A model generated the notes under the pieces. That model was not told the DNA's origin, did no database searches, and saw nothing but the letters and a program-made list of their open reading frames with translations. From contig QHWJ01000342.1 of the NCBI GenBank assembly GCA_003222535.1, forward strand, positions 1-63,691: a DNA stretch of 63,691 bases. Reading direction: 5' to 3'. The stretch comes from Acidobacteriota bacterium (lineage in GTDB: Bacteria > Acidobacteriota > Vicinamibacteria > Vicinamibacterales > CAVVIG01). The position numbers and the translations under genes are program-made. Of this stretch, positions 8,749 through 17,136 are shown in pieces; position 1 is the stretch's first letter; each line of letters opens with the position of its first letter.

Positions 8749-9429
8749 CTACTTCTTCCCCTTCTTCGGTTTCTCGACCTGCGCCACCTTGAGCTTCTTG
8801 AGCGTGACCGCCTTGCGGACGATCACGTAGCCGCTCGGCGCCCCGGGGATCCCGCCTTCGAGGATCAAGAGGTGGTTCTCCGGATCGACGCGCAGCACCT
8901 TGAGGTTGTGAATCGTCACGCGGCCGCCGCCCATCCGGCCCGCGGCGCGCATGCCCTTGACGACGCGCGACGGAAATGACGACGCGCCGATCGATCCGGG
9001 CGCGCGATGAAACATCGAGCCGTGGGTCGCCGCGCCGCCGGCAAAGTGATGCCGCTTGATGACGCCCTGAAAACCCTTGCCGCGGCTGGTGCCGACGACG
9101 TCCACGCGCTCGCCGTTGTTGAAGATCGAGCAGAGCACCTGATCCCCTGCCTGCGGCTGATCGCCGCCGGACACGAGCTTCACCTCGCGGCGCACGCGCG
9201 TCGCCGGCACGTTCGCCTTCTTGAAATGCCCCGTGGTCGGCTTGTTCGCCTTCAGCGGCGCCTCCTCGACCAGGCCGAGCTGCACCGCCTCGTAGCCGTC
9301 GTTTTGCGCGGTCTTCGACTGGACGACGACGCACGGGCCCGCCTTGATGACCGTGGCCGGATGCACGGTCCCGTCCGCATCGAAGATCTGAGTCATGCCG
9401 ACTTTGCGGCCGATGATTCCAGTGACCAT
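8749..9429 (-). CDS. rplC: 50S ribosomal protein L3
   Basis: 226 residues, starts [20 protein letters not shown]. The central extension reaching the peptidyl-transferase centre has the usual [20 protein letters not shown] and [20 protein letters not shown]. The upstream gap (9430-9506) has weaker CTTGGTCC/TCGTCCCGGGTCC repeats. Confidence 0.97.
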   Translation of the reverse strand: MVTGIIGRKVGMTQIFDADGTVHPATVIKAGPCVVVQSKTAQNDGYEAVQLGLVEEAPLKANKPTTGHFKKANVPATRVRREVKLVSGGDQPQAGDQVLCSIFNNGERVDVVGTSRGKGFQGVIKRHHFAGGAATHGSMFHRAPGSIGASSFPSRVVKGMRAAGRMGGGRVTIHNLKVLRVDPENHLLILEGGIPGAPSGYVIVRKAVTLKKLKVAQVEKPKKGKK

Positions 9430-9506
9430 CTGTTTGTCCTTGGTCCTTGGTGCTTAGGCCTTGGTCCGTCCTTCGTCCCGGGTCCGAGGTCCCGTTCCGC
9501 TGGCCA

Positions 9507-9845
9507 TTACTTGTGTTCTTTCCCGAACGCCTTGATCTCCACGTCCACGCCGGCCGGCAGATCGAGCTTCATCAGGGCGTCGACGGTCTGGGGCGTCGGC
9601 TCGAAGATGTCGATCAGCCGTTTGTGCGTCCGGATCTCGAACTGTTCGCGCGATTTCTTGTCGACATGCGGCGAGCGCAGCACGGTCCATTTGTTCTTCG
9701 ACGTCGGCAGCGGAATCGGCCCCGCCAGCCGCGCCCCGGTGCGCTTGGCCGTGTCGACGATTTCGGTCGTCGACTGATCGAGCACACGGTAATCGTATGC
9801 TTTCAGGCGGATTCGAATCTTGTCGCTGAATGAGGCTGTGGTCAT
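9507..9845 (-). CDS. rpsJ: 30S ribosomal protein S10
   Basis: 112 residues; core [20 protein letters not shown] and [21 protein letters not shown]10 is also NusE, the partner of NusB in antitermination. The start overlaps the fusA stop by one base (TAATG), so no tuf gene lies between fusA and rpsJ. Confidence 0.97.
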   Translation of the reverse strand: MTTASFSDKIRIRLKAYDYRVLDQSTTEIVDTAKRTGARLAGPIPLPTSKNKWTVLRSPHVDKKSREQFEIRTHKRLIDIFEPTPQTVDALMKLDLPAGVDVEIKAFGKEHK

Positions 9846-11953
9846 TATTTCCCCTGCATCCTCGCCACAACTTCTTCACTGACGTCCCGTGGCGCCGGTT
9901 CGTAGCGGTCGAAATGCATCGAGTAGGTCGCGCGCCCCTGCGTCCGCGAGCGCAGATCGGTCGCGTAGCCGAACATCTCCGAGAGCGGCACGCGCGCCTG
10001 GATGATCTGCGTGCCGCCGCGGTCTTCCTGCGACTGGATCTGGCCGCGCCGGCTGGACAGGTTGCCCATGACGTCGCCCATGTAGTCCTTCGGTACGACG
10101 ACCTCGACACGCATCACCGGTTCGAGCAGCACGGGCTTGGCCTTCTTCGCCGCGTCCTGGAACGCCATCGAGCCGGCGATCTTGAACGCCATTTCCGACG
10201 AGTCGACGTCATGGTACGAGCCGTCGTACAGCTCGATCCTGACATCGTCAATCGGGTAGCCGGCGAGGACGCCGCGCGTCAGCGCTTCCCTGATGCCTTC
10301 CTCGATCGGCTTGATGAATTCCCTGGGGATCGACCCGCCGGCGGTCTCGTTTTCGAAGACGTAGCCGGTACCCGGCTCGCCGGGATACAGATGGATCTTC
10401 GCGTGGCCGTACTGCCCGCGGCCGCCGGTCTGCTTCACGTACCGGCCGTCGCCGTCCGCGGCCTTCGTGAGCGTCTCCTTGTAGGCGACCTGCGGCTTGC
10501 CGACCGTCGCCTCGACGTTGAACTCGCGCTTCAGGCGGTCGACGATGATCTCGAGGTGCAGCTCGCCCATGCCGTGGATGATGACCTGACCGGTCTGCCG
10601 ATCGGTCTCGACGCGGAAGGTCGGATCCTCGGCCATCAGCTTCTGCAGGCCGAGCCCGAGCTTCTCCTGATCGACCTTGGTCCTGGGCTCGATCGCGAGC
10701 GAGATCACCGGCTTGGGGAAGTCCATCGACTCGAGGACGATCGCGCTGTTCTCGTCGCAGAGCGTGTCGCCCGTGGACACGCTCTTCATGCCGACGGCCG
10801 CGGCGATGTCGCCGGCGTACACTTCTTTGATGTCCTCGCGCTTGTTCGCGTGCATCTTCAGGAGGCGGCCGATGCGCTCGGTGCGCTGCTTGGTCGCGTT
10901 GTAGACGCTGCCGCCGGACTTCAGGACGCCCGAGTACACGCGGAAGAACGTGAGCTGGCCGACGAACGGGTCGGTCATGATCTTGAACGCGAGCGCGGCG
11001 AACGGCGCGTTGTCGGACGCCGGGCGCTCGATGAACGTCTCTTCCTTCGTGTTCGCATCGAGGCCGATGATGGCCGGGACGTCCAGCGGCGACGGCAGGA
11101 AGTCGACGACCGCGTCGAGCAGCGGCTGCACGCCCTTGTTCTTGAAGGCCGAGCCGCAGATGACCGGCACGAACGCCGCCTCGCCCTTGCCCCGTACGGA
11201 GCTGTTGACGCGCTTGCGGAGCGCCGCCTTGATCTCGTCTTCGCCGATCTCTTCGCCTTTGAGGTACTTCTCGAGGATCTTGTCGTCGGCTTCGCTGACT
11301 TTCTCGATCAGCTGCTCGCGGTAGTGCTTCGCGTCGTCCATCATGTCGGCCGGAATCGCGCCGACGACGTAGTCGGCGCCCATCGTTTCGTCGTTGTACG
11401 TGATCGACTTCATCCTGATGAGGTCGACCACGCCGACGAACCTGTCCTCGGAGCCGATGGGAAGCTGAATCGCGACCGGGTTGGCCTCGAGCTTGGTGAT
11501 GATCTGATCGAAGGTGCGCTTGAAGTCCGCCCCGATGCGATCCATCTTGTTGACGAAGCACATGCGCGGCACGCGGTATTTGTCGGCCTGCCGCCAGACG
11601 GTTTCCGACTGCGGCTCGACGCCTGCGACCGCGTCGAACACGGCGACCGCGCCGTCGAGGACGCGCAGCGACCGCTCGACTTCGGCCGTGAAGTCCACGT
11701 GGCCCGGCGTGTCGATGATGTTGATACGGGTGTCGCGCCAGAAGCAGGTGGTGGCGGCGGACGTGATGGTGATGCCGCGTTCCTGCTCCTGCTCCATCCA
11801 GTCCATGACGGCAGTGCCTTCGTGCACTTCGCCGATTTTGTACGTAATCCCGGTGTAGTACAGGATCCGTTCCGTCGTGGTCGTCTTCCCGGCATCGATG
11901 TGCGCCATGATGCCGATATTCCGCGTCTTTGCTAACGGTGTCTGCCTGGGCAT
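9845..11953 (-). CDS. fusA: Translation elongation factor G
   Basis: 702 residues, full length. G1 P-loop [16 protein letters not shown]3 [13 protein letters not shown]4 NKMDRIGA; domain IV has [13 protein letters not shown] and domain [20 protein letters not shown]. Drives translocation by GTP hydrolysis. The sequence between rpsG and fusA is a repeat array; downstream it is coupled to rpsJ. Confidence 0.98.
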   Translation of the reverse strand: MPRQTPLAKTRNIGIMAHIDAGKTTTTERILYYTGITYKIGEVHEGTAVMDWMEQEQERGITITSAATTCFWRDTRINIIDTPGHVDFTAEVERSLRVLDGAVAVFDAVAGVEPQSETVWRQADKYRVPRMCFVNKMDRIGADFKRTFDQIITKLEANPVAIQLPIGSEDRFVGVVDLIRMKSITYNDETMGADYVVGAIPADMMDDAKHYREQLIEKVSEADDKILEKYLKGEEIGEDEIKAALRKRVNSSVRGKGEAAFVPVICGSAFKNKGVQPLLDAVVDFLPSPLDVPAIIGLDANTKEETFIERPASDNAPFAALAFKIMTDPFVGQLTFFRVYSGVLKSGGSVYNATKQRTERIGRLLKMHANKREDIKEVYAGDIAAAVGMKSVSTGDTLCDENSAIVLESMDFPKPVISLAIEPRTKVDQEKLGLGLQKLMAEDPTFRVETDRQTGQVIIHGMGELHLEIIVDRLKREFNVEATVGKPQVAYKETLTKAADGDGRYVKQTGGRGQYGHAKIHLYPGEPGTGYVFENETAGGSIPREFIKPIEEGIREALTRGVLAGYPIDDVRIELYDGSYHDVDSSEMAFKIAGSMAFQDAAKKAKPVLLEPVMRVEVVVPKDYMGDVMGNLSSRRGQIQSQEDRGGTQIIQARVPLSEMFGYATDLRSRTQGRATYSMHFDRYEPAPRDVSEEVVARMQGK

Positions 11954-11964
11954 TGCTTTGACTC

Positions 11965-12037
11965 AAACTTGGTGACTTGGTGAATTGGCGACTGGGTGAC
12001 TTCAAATCACCAACTCACCAATTCACCCACTCACCAA
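11965..12037. repeat. Two-armed 8-bp array between rpsG stop and fusA start
   Basis: ACTTGGTG, ACTTGGTG, AATTGGCG, ACTGGGTG on the left; TCACCAAC, TCACCAAT, TCACCCAC, TCACCAAT on the right, with an AAAT turn. Confidence 0.8.
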
Positions 12038-12511
12038 TTACCATCGATAATGTGCGAAGGCTTTGTTCGCCTCCGCCATCCGGTGCGTGTCCTCGCGTTT
12101 CTTCACCGCGCCACCTCGAAGATTGGCGGCGTCGAGCAGCTCGTTGGCCAGCTTCTCCTGCATCGTCTTCCCGTCGCCCCGCGACGTCGCATAGCCGACG
12201 ATCCAGCGGATGCTGAGCGAGAGGCGTCTGTTGGGATTCACTTCGACGGGGACCTGATAGTTGGAGCCGCCGACGCGGCGCGACTTCACTTCGAGGCTCG
12301 GCTTGACGTTGTCGATCGCCTTTTTGAAGACCTTGAGCGGATCGTCGCTCGTCTTCTCCTTGATGATGTCGAAGCTCTTGTAGAGGATGCGCTCCGCGGT
12401 GCTCCGCTTGCCGTCGCTCATGACGCAGTTGATGAACTTGCTCACGAGGGCGCTCTGGTAGAGCGGGTCCGCTTCGATTTCGCGCTTCTGGACGACTCGT
12501 CTACGCGGCAT
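12038..12511 (-). CDS. rpsG: 30S ribosomal protein S7
   Basis: 157 residues from ATG at 12511 ([20 protein letters not shown]). Upstream in-frame reading gives RIADCG-type residues, which are translated intergenic repeat, so it is not part of the gene. Conserved [20 protein letters not shown] and [19 protein letters not shown] are intact. Confidence 0.97.
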   Translation of the reverse strand: MPRRRVVQKREIEADPLYQSALVSKFINCVMSDGKRSTAERILYKSFDIIKEKTSDDPLKVFKKAIDNVKPSLEVKSRRVGGSNYQVPVEVNPNRRLSLSIRWIVGYATSRGDGKTMQEKLANELLDAANLRGGAVKKREDTHRMAEANKAFAHYRW

Positions 12512-12524
12512 ATCACTGGATCCT

Positions 12525-12627
12525 TGTATCTCGGATTGAGGATTTCGGAATGCGGATTGCACCCGCATTCCGAGCGAATCCGCCTTCCGATTGACTCCGC
12601 AATCCGCAATCCGCAATCCGCAATTCG
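12525..12627. repeat. Two-armed CGGATTG/CAATCCG array between rpsL and rpsG
   Basis: Left arm ATCTCGGATTGAGGATTTCGGAATGCGGATTG, right arm with three tandem GCAATCC units plus GCATTCCGAGCG. The same CGGATTGCGGATTG unit recurs at 32.9, 33.5 and 39.6 kb, so this unit is mobile or copied between gaps. Confidence 0.8.
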
Positions 12628-13005
12628 TCAGGCCTTCTTCGGGCGCTTCGCTCCGTACTTCGAGCGCCCTTGCATGCGCCCGGCCACGCCGACGGCGTCA
12701 AGCGTGCCGCGGACGACGTGGTAGCGAACGCCGGGCAGATCCTTGACGCGGCCGCCGCGAATGAGCACCAGCGAGTGCTCCTGGAGGTTGTGGCCCACGC
12801 CGGGAATGTAGGTCGTCACCTCGATGCCGTTGGTCAGCCGCACGCGCGCAACCTTTCGCAGCGCTGAATTCGGCTTCTTCGGCGTCTGGGTGAAGACGCG
12901 CACGCAGACGCCGCGTTTCTGCGGGCTGTTCTGCAGCGCCGGGCTCTTGGTCTTGCTGACGATCTTCTTGCGCCCGTCGCGCACGAGCTGACTGATGGTC
13001 GGCAT
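12628..13005 (-). CDS. rpsL: 30S ribosomal protein S12
   Basis: 125 residues from ATG at 13005 ([20 protein letters not shown]). Streptomycin-relevant loops are wild-type in form ([20 protein letters not shown] and [20 protein letters not shown]). First gene of the merged operon in this window. Confidence 0.98.
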   Translation of the reverse strand: MPTISQLVRDGRKKIVSKTKSPALQNSPQKRGVCVRVFTQTPKKPNSALRKVARVRLTNGIEVTTYIPGVGHNLQEHSLVLIRGGRVKDLPGVRYHVVRGTLDAVGVAGRMQGRSKYGAKRPKKA

Positions 13006-13015
13006 ATCTGATCTC

Positions 13016-13088
13016 GTCATCGGGTCATCTGGTTATCTGGTCAATGAAGAAATCCAATGACCAAATAACCAGATAACGAGATGACCAC
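13016..13088. repeat. Two-armed array in the rpsL leader
   Basis: CATCTGGTTATCTGGTCAAT on the left and CCAATGACCAAATAACCAGA on the right. Same unit as the array at 1083-1172, at the other end of the operon. It would be transcribed in the leader of the operon. Confidence 0.75.
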
Positions 13089-13121
13089 ATGTTGGCCGCG
13101 CCGGCGCGGCGAAACTGTCGC

Positions 13122-13156
13122 TTCAGGCCTAGAAGCCTCGCGGCTTGGCGCCTGAA
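13122..13156. promoter_or_regulatory. Nested hairpin in the rpsL operon leader
   Basis: TTCAGGC (13122-13128) pairs with GCCTGAA (13150-13156) and AAGCC (13133-13137) with GGCTT (13142-13146) around a TCGC loop. It sits in the transcribed leader between the predicted promoter and rpsL. It may be a leader RNA element or another palindromic insertion. Confidence 0.4.
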
Positions 13157-13285
13157 AACCCTATGACCCAAAGTTCGAATTGGTCGCGACGGACGGTCTC
13201 CCCCGGCGGGAAAACGCAGGCCGGGGACGCTATTTCCAAGCGGCTGAAGCTAGATAGGGTGTCCTAGCCCCGACAGAACCTGACG

Positions 13286-13315
13286 AATATAGCACGGGGT
13301 TTCGGAACCGTGCAA
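13286..13315 (-). promoter_or_regulatory. Predicted sigma-70 promoter of the ribosomal operon
   Basis: On the minus strand TTGCAC (13310-13315) and TATATT (13286-13291) are separated by exactly 18 bp. Transcription would start near 13279, giving a ~270-nt leader before rpsL. The rest of the 13006-13328 gap has no coding signal. Confidence 0.6.
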
Positions 13316-13328
13316 CCGGCTGAGCCGC

Positions 13329-14483
13329 TTATGGCCGGGACGGAGCGGCTGCGGCTGGGATGGGAGCGGCCTGGTGGGGGTTCAAACCGGCCCGCTTCAT
13401 CACGACCTCGATCCCCGCCTTGTCGATCGCCTTGCCGTAGGCCTCCTCTGGCATGACCAGCTTCCGGGTGACCAGGTCCATCAGCGCGTCGTTGAGCGTG
13501 ACCATGCCCACGTTCTTCCCCACCTGCATCATCGACTGGACCTGGAACGTCTTGCTTTCGCGAATCAGGTTGCTGATCGCCGAGGTCACGATCAGCACCT
13601 CGAGCGCCGCCACGCGGCCGCCGCCGATCTTCTTGCACAGCGTCTGCGAGATGACCCCCTTCAGCGACTCCGACAACATCACGCGGATTTGCGCCTGCCG
13701 GTCGGCCGGAAACTGATCGATGACGCGGTCCACCGTCGACGCCGCCGTCGAGGTATGCAGCGTGCCGAACACGAGGTGACCGGTTTCCGCCGTCTCGATC
13801 GCGATCGCCACGGTTTCCAGATCGCGCATCTCGCCGACGAGCACGATGTCCGGGTCCTCGCGCAGCGCCGCGCGCAGCGCCCCCTTGAACGAACCGGTGT
13901 GCGTGTGCACCTCGCGCTGATTGATCACGCACTGCTTGTTCTCGTGGACGAACTCGATCGGGTCCTCGATCGTGATGATGTGATCGTGGCGCGTCTGGTT
14001 GATGTGATCGACCATCGCGCAGAGCGTCGTCGACTTGCCGGAACCGGTCGGCCCCGTGACGAGGACGAGCCCCTTGCTCAGCCGGCACAGATTGAGGATC
14101 GCCGCCGAGAGCCCGAGCTGCTCCGCGGTGAGAATCTTGCTGGGAATCACGCGGAACACGCCTCCGCGCCCTTTGCGGTCCATGAACAGGTTCGCGCGGA
14201 ACCGCGCCAGCCCGGGAATCTCGTAGGCGAAGTCGGTGTCGTGCGTCTCCGCGAACTCGTGGCGATTCTTGTCAGGCGTAATCGGATCCAGCAGGCGGAC
14301 GATGTGGTCCGCGTTGAGGATCGGCGCGGCCGGATCGAGCGGCTGCATCTTGCCGTCCTTGCGGACCATCGGCGGGATACCCACCGACAGATGCAGGTCG
14401 GACGCGCCCGCCTGGACCATCATGCGAAACAGCCCATCGACGTGATTCGCGGGCCGGGCGGCTTCCGCGGGTTCAAGTGTCAT
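13329..14483 (-). CDS. pilT: Type IV pilus retraction ATPase PilT
   Basis: 384 residues from ATG at 14483 (MTLEPAEAARPANHVDGLFR). Hexameric secretion-type ATPase: N-terminal PAS-like domain starting ASDLHLSVGIPPMVRKDGK, Walker A GPTGSGKSTT, Asp box ITIEDPIEFVHE, Walker B DIVLVGEMRDLET, His box GTLHTSTAASTVDRVIDQFP. AIRNLIRE-like retraction motif appears as SAISNLIRESKTFQ, which separates PilT from PilB. It powers pilus depolymerisation. Its start overlaps the upstream gene by 4 bp. An Ala/Pro tail ends the protein. Confidence 0.95.
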   Translation of the reverse strand: MTLEPAEAARPANHVDGLFRMMVQAGASDLHLSVGIPPMVRKDGKMQPLDPAAPILNADHIVRLLDPITPDKNRHEFAETHDTDFAYEIPGLARFRANLFMDRKGRGGVFRVIPSKILTAEQLGLSAAILNLCRLSKGLVLVTGPTGSGKSTTLCAMVDHINQTRHDHIITIEDPIEFVHENKQCVINQREVHTHTGSFKGALRAALREDPDIVLVGEMRDLETVAIAIETAETGHLVFGTLHTSTAASTVDRVIDQFPADRQAQIRVMLSESLKGVISQTLCKKIGGGRVAALEVLIVTSAISNLIRESKTFQVQSMMQVGKNVGMVTLNDALMDLVTRKLVMPEEAYGKAIDKAGIEVVMKRAGLNPHQAAPIPAAAAPSRP

Positions 14484-14962
14484 GCTTCGCTCGTTTCCCG
14501 GAGCTCGACGATGTGTGCGGTGTTCACGATGACCGTGGCGTCCTCCGTCTCGACGTACCGGAACGTCTCCTGTCCGCGCGCGTAGTCGCTGAGGCGATCG
14601 CGTCCGCTCGGGCGGTACACGCGGACCCGACCGTCGACCGTGCGTCCGTTCGACAAGACCATGTGAACCTCGCGCTCGGTCGCGACGCTGTAGCCCGGGT
14701 CGAGCTGGGCCTCGATCGTATCGGCCCTCAGCGTCACGAGGACGACCTGCGACCGGTTGTACATCACCGTGTAAGGAATGATCTCGGCGGCCAGCTCGAA
14801 CGGAAAAAACCCGCCCTCGGCGTTGAGCAGGTCGGCGACCCGCTCGGGTCCGACATGGGACGCTCGCGAACCGGCCAGGAAAAAACATCCCCGGATGGTC
14901 GCACCGGTAGTGAGCGTCAAAGCCGCTTCCACGCGCCGTTTCTCGATTCGGAACTCGGACAC
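14480..14962 (-). CDS. Conserved hypothetical protein coupled to pilT
   Basis: 160 residues from a GTG at 14962. No signal peptide or membrane segment. Beta-rich pattern: an N-terminal half (ALTLTTGATIRGCFFLAGSR) and a C-terminal repeat of the same flavour (MVLSNGRTVDGRVRVYRPSG, ending VNTAHIVELRE). The two halves look like two small barrel-like units, as in proteins that carry a surface-expressed or PilZ-like domain, but no RxxxR/DxSxxG signature is present, so PilZ is not claimed. The 4-bp overlap with pilT points to a role in pilus function. Confidence 0.7.
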   Translation of the reverse strand: MSEFRIEKRRVEAALTLTTGATIRGCFFLAGSRASHVGPERVADLLNAEGGFFPFELAAEIIPYTVMYNRSQVVLVTLRADTIEAQLDPGYSVATEREVHMVLSNGRTVDGRVRVYRPSGRDRLSDYARGQETFRYVETEDATVIVNTAHIVELRETSEA

Positions 14963-15047
14963 GTCAGGGGGGCCTATCGGCCCGAGGGGCGCAAAACTTT
15001 CACATCAGCCGATATGTCTCGATATATATTCAGTTTCGGGAGACCCC

Positions 15048-15983
15048 ATGGGATTCACGCCAACCGATACGATCTGGTTCAACGGGCAGCTCGTCCCCTG
15101 GGCAGATGCCCAAGTGCACGTGCTGGCGCACGGCCTTCATTACGGGACGGGAGTCTTCGAGGGAATGCGCTGCTACCCGACCGTTGACGGCCCGGCCGTT
15201 TTCCGACTCGACGTGCATCTCGAGCGCTTCTATGCCTCTGCGGCGATCTACGACCTGGAGATCCCGTACACGCAAGACAGGCTGACTGCGGCCACGCATG
15301 AGCTGATTCGGGCCAACCGCCTGGAGTCGGCGTATCTGCGGCCCATCGCGTTCTTCGACGCTGCGACGCTGAGCGTCTGGACCAGGGAGTGTCCGGTGAC
15401 GGTGGCGATTGCGGGCTTTCCCACCGGCGCCTATCACGCCGGCGGGCCCGACCACGGCGTCCGCGTGACCATCTCGCCCGTTCGCAAGTTCGACAACAGC
15501 GCCATCCCGGCCTGGGCCAAGGCCTGCGGCCAGTACATCAACTCGGCGCGCGCGGTGAACGAAGCGCAGCGCCGGGGGTTCGATGAAGCCATCCTGCTCA
15601 ATTCCCAGGGCCTGGTCGCCGAAGGCTCCGGCGAAAACCTGTTCGTCGTGAAGGGGGGCGCGATCGTCACGAACGACAAGGACGCCGGCATCTTGATGGG
15701 CGTCACGCGCGCGTCGATTCTCGAGATCGCCCGCGACCTGGACCTCCCCACCCGCGTGGCGCCGATCTCGATCGAAGACATGCTGGGCGCCGACGAGCTG
15801 TTCTTCTCCGGCACCGCCGTCGAAGTGACGCCGATCCGCGAAGTCGATGGCCGTGCAATCGGCGACGGTAAGCCCGGCCCGATCACGCGTCGTCTTCAGC
15901 AGACGTTCAATGAAGTGGTCCGCGGACAGCGTGCGGAATACCGTAAATGGCTGTCCTTCGTCAGGCAGCCGGTTACTTCTTAG
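15048..15983 (+). CDS. ilvE: Branched-chain amino acid aminotransferase (class IV PLP enzyme)
   Basis: 311 residues from ATG at 15048 (MGFTPTDTIWFNGQLVPWAD). Conserved HVLAHGLHYGTGVFEGMRCY and the PLP-lysine region AIPAWAKACGQYINSARAVN, then GFDEAILLNSQGLVAEGSGE and the C-terminal LFFSGTAVEVTPIREVDGR, which is typical of IlvE rather than PabC or D-amino-acid transaminase. Interconverts Leu/Ile/Val and their 2-oxoacids. The larger in-frame reading upstream has no family match. Confidence 0.93.
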   Translation: MGFTPTDTIWFNGQLVPWADAQVHVLAHGLHYGTGVFEGMRCYPTVDGPAVFRLDVHLERFYASAAIYDLEIPYTQDRLTAATHELIRANRLESAYLRPIAFFDAATLSVWTRECPVTVAIAGFPTGAYHAGGPDHGVRVTISPVRKFDNSAIPAWAKACGQYINSARAVNEAQRRGFDEAILLNSQGLVAEGSGENLFVVKGGAIVTNDKDAGILMGVTRASILEIARDLDLPTRVAPISIEDMLGADELFFSGTAVEVTPIREVDGRAIGDGKPGPITRRLQQTFNEVVRGQRAEYRKWLSFVRQPVTS

Positions 15984-15999
15984 AATCAAGGAGTGAAGT

Positions 16000-16926
16000 A
16001 TGCGCCGTCTATGGTTCACGATTCCGGTGCTCGCGCTGTCCACCGCCACTCTGTTCGCGCAGGCGCCCGCCGCCAGGGCCGCCGCGAGGCCGGCCGCCGC
16101 CAGGCAGTCTGCGACCGCGGCGAAGCAACCGCTGGTCGAGTTCGAGATGATGACGTGGCCCGAAGTGAAGGCCGCGATGGCCGCCGGCAGGACAACGGCG
16201 CTCGTCTACACGGGCGGCACCGAGCAGCGCGGCCCGCAGAACGTCAACGGCGGCCACACGCTGATGGGACGCGAGATCGTCAGGACGATTGCGCTCCGTC
16301 TGGGCAACGCGATCGCGATGCCCGTGCTGCCGTACACGCCGAACAACGCGAGCGCCGATCTGCCGGGCACGATCGGCCTCACACCCGAGATCCTCGGCGT
16401 CGTGCTCGAGCGGGTCGTCGAGCAGTCGATGACGACCGGCTTCAAGAACGTCGTCATCATGGGCGATCACGGCGGCGGGCAGCCGGCGACCTACACCGAA
16501 GTCGCGAAGAAAATGGACGCCAGGTACGCGCCGGAAGGCAAGCACGTCTACTTCTGCGACCAGGTCTACGCGAAGGCGCAAGGCGACTTCGACAAATGGC
16601 TGATCGAGCACGGCTATCCGAGCAGCTCGCACGCCGGGATCCCCGACACTTCGACGATGCTCTATCTCGGAGGGGACAAGGGGTGGGTGCGCAAGGAGCT
16701 GATCGCGACCGCGGAGGGCGATCCGGTTCCGCCACCTGGAGCGCGCGGCCGCGGCCGCGGGGCCGATCCGAACGCGCCGCCGCGCAAGAACAACGGCATC
16801 ACCGGCGACGCGCGCAAGTCCACCGCTGCGCTCGGCAAGATGGCGTTCGACATCAAGATCGACTATGCCGTGAAGCAGATCCAGGGTTTCCTCGGCACCG
16901 CGGCGAAGAACACCGCACAGCAGTAA
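16000..16926 (+). CDS. Exported creatininase-family amidohydrolase-like protein
   Basis: 308 residues with a Shine-Dalgarno AAGGAG at 15988-15993. Signal peptide at residues 1-24 (ends TLFAQAPA). Creatininase-family motifs: [20 protein letters not shown] (family consensus G-x-x-E-Q-H-G-P; the H is R here), PGTIGLTPE, and the GDHGGGQ loop in place of GHGGN. Metal-binding E and one H are kept, the first H is lost, so activity may be altered. A Gly/Arg-rich insertion ([16 protein letters not shown], near residue 250) is unusual. Substrate unknown. Confidence 0.75.
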   Translation: MRRLWFTIPVLALSTATLFAQAPAARAAARPAAARQSATAAKQPLVEFEMMTWPEVKAAMAAGRTTALVYTGGTEQRGPQNVNGGHTLMGREIVRTIALRLGNAIAMPVLPYTPNNASADLPGTIGLTPEILGVVLERVVEQSMTTGFKNVVIMGDHGGGQPATYTEVAKKMDARYAPEGKHVYFCDQVYAKAQGDFDKWLIEHGYPSSSHAGIPDTSTMLYLGGDKGWVRKELIATAEGDPVPPPGARGRGRGADPNAPPRKNNGITGDARKSTAALGKMAFDIKIDYAVKQIQGFLGTAAKNTAQQ

Positions 16927-16943
16927 CCGTCGAAGGCAGGCCT

Positions 16944-17110
16944 CGACAGGTCGAGTAGGTCGCGTAGGCCGGGTGGGCCTACCGGACCTACCCGACCTAC
17001 TAGACCTACCCGACCCACCCGACCTACCCGACCTACCAGACCTACCAGACCTACCTGACCTACTAGACCTACCAGACCTACCTGACCTACTAGAGACCCA
17101 CCAGACCCGG
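16944..17110. repeat. Array of ~9-bp GACCTACC units
   Basis: About fifteen degenerate direct repeats of GACCTACC/AGACCTACC, preceded by a short opposite-strand arm (GTAGGTCGCGTAGGCCGGGT). Fills the gap before the histidine kinase gene. Unequal arms; no spacer regularity and no cas genes, so not CRISPR. Confidence 0.8.
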
Positions 17111-17136
17111 CGGGAATCCGAGTAAGCTGATAGTCG

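Noticed and set aside
9830-11935. 701-residue plus-strand ORF opposite fusA
   Set aside because: Shadow frame of a high-GC gene: Arg/Asp/His/Val-rich, no family features, and fusA on the other strand is unmistakable.
14480-14962. PilZ domain protein
   Set aside because: No RxxxR and D/NxSxxG motifs could be found.
16944-17110. CRISPR array
   Set aside because: Units are only ~9 bp, degenerate and contiguous, with no unique spacers and no cas genes.
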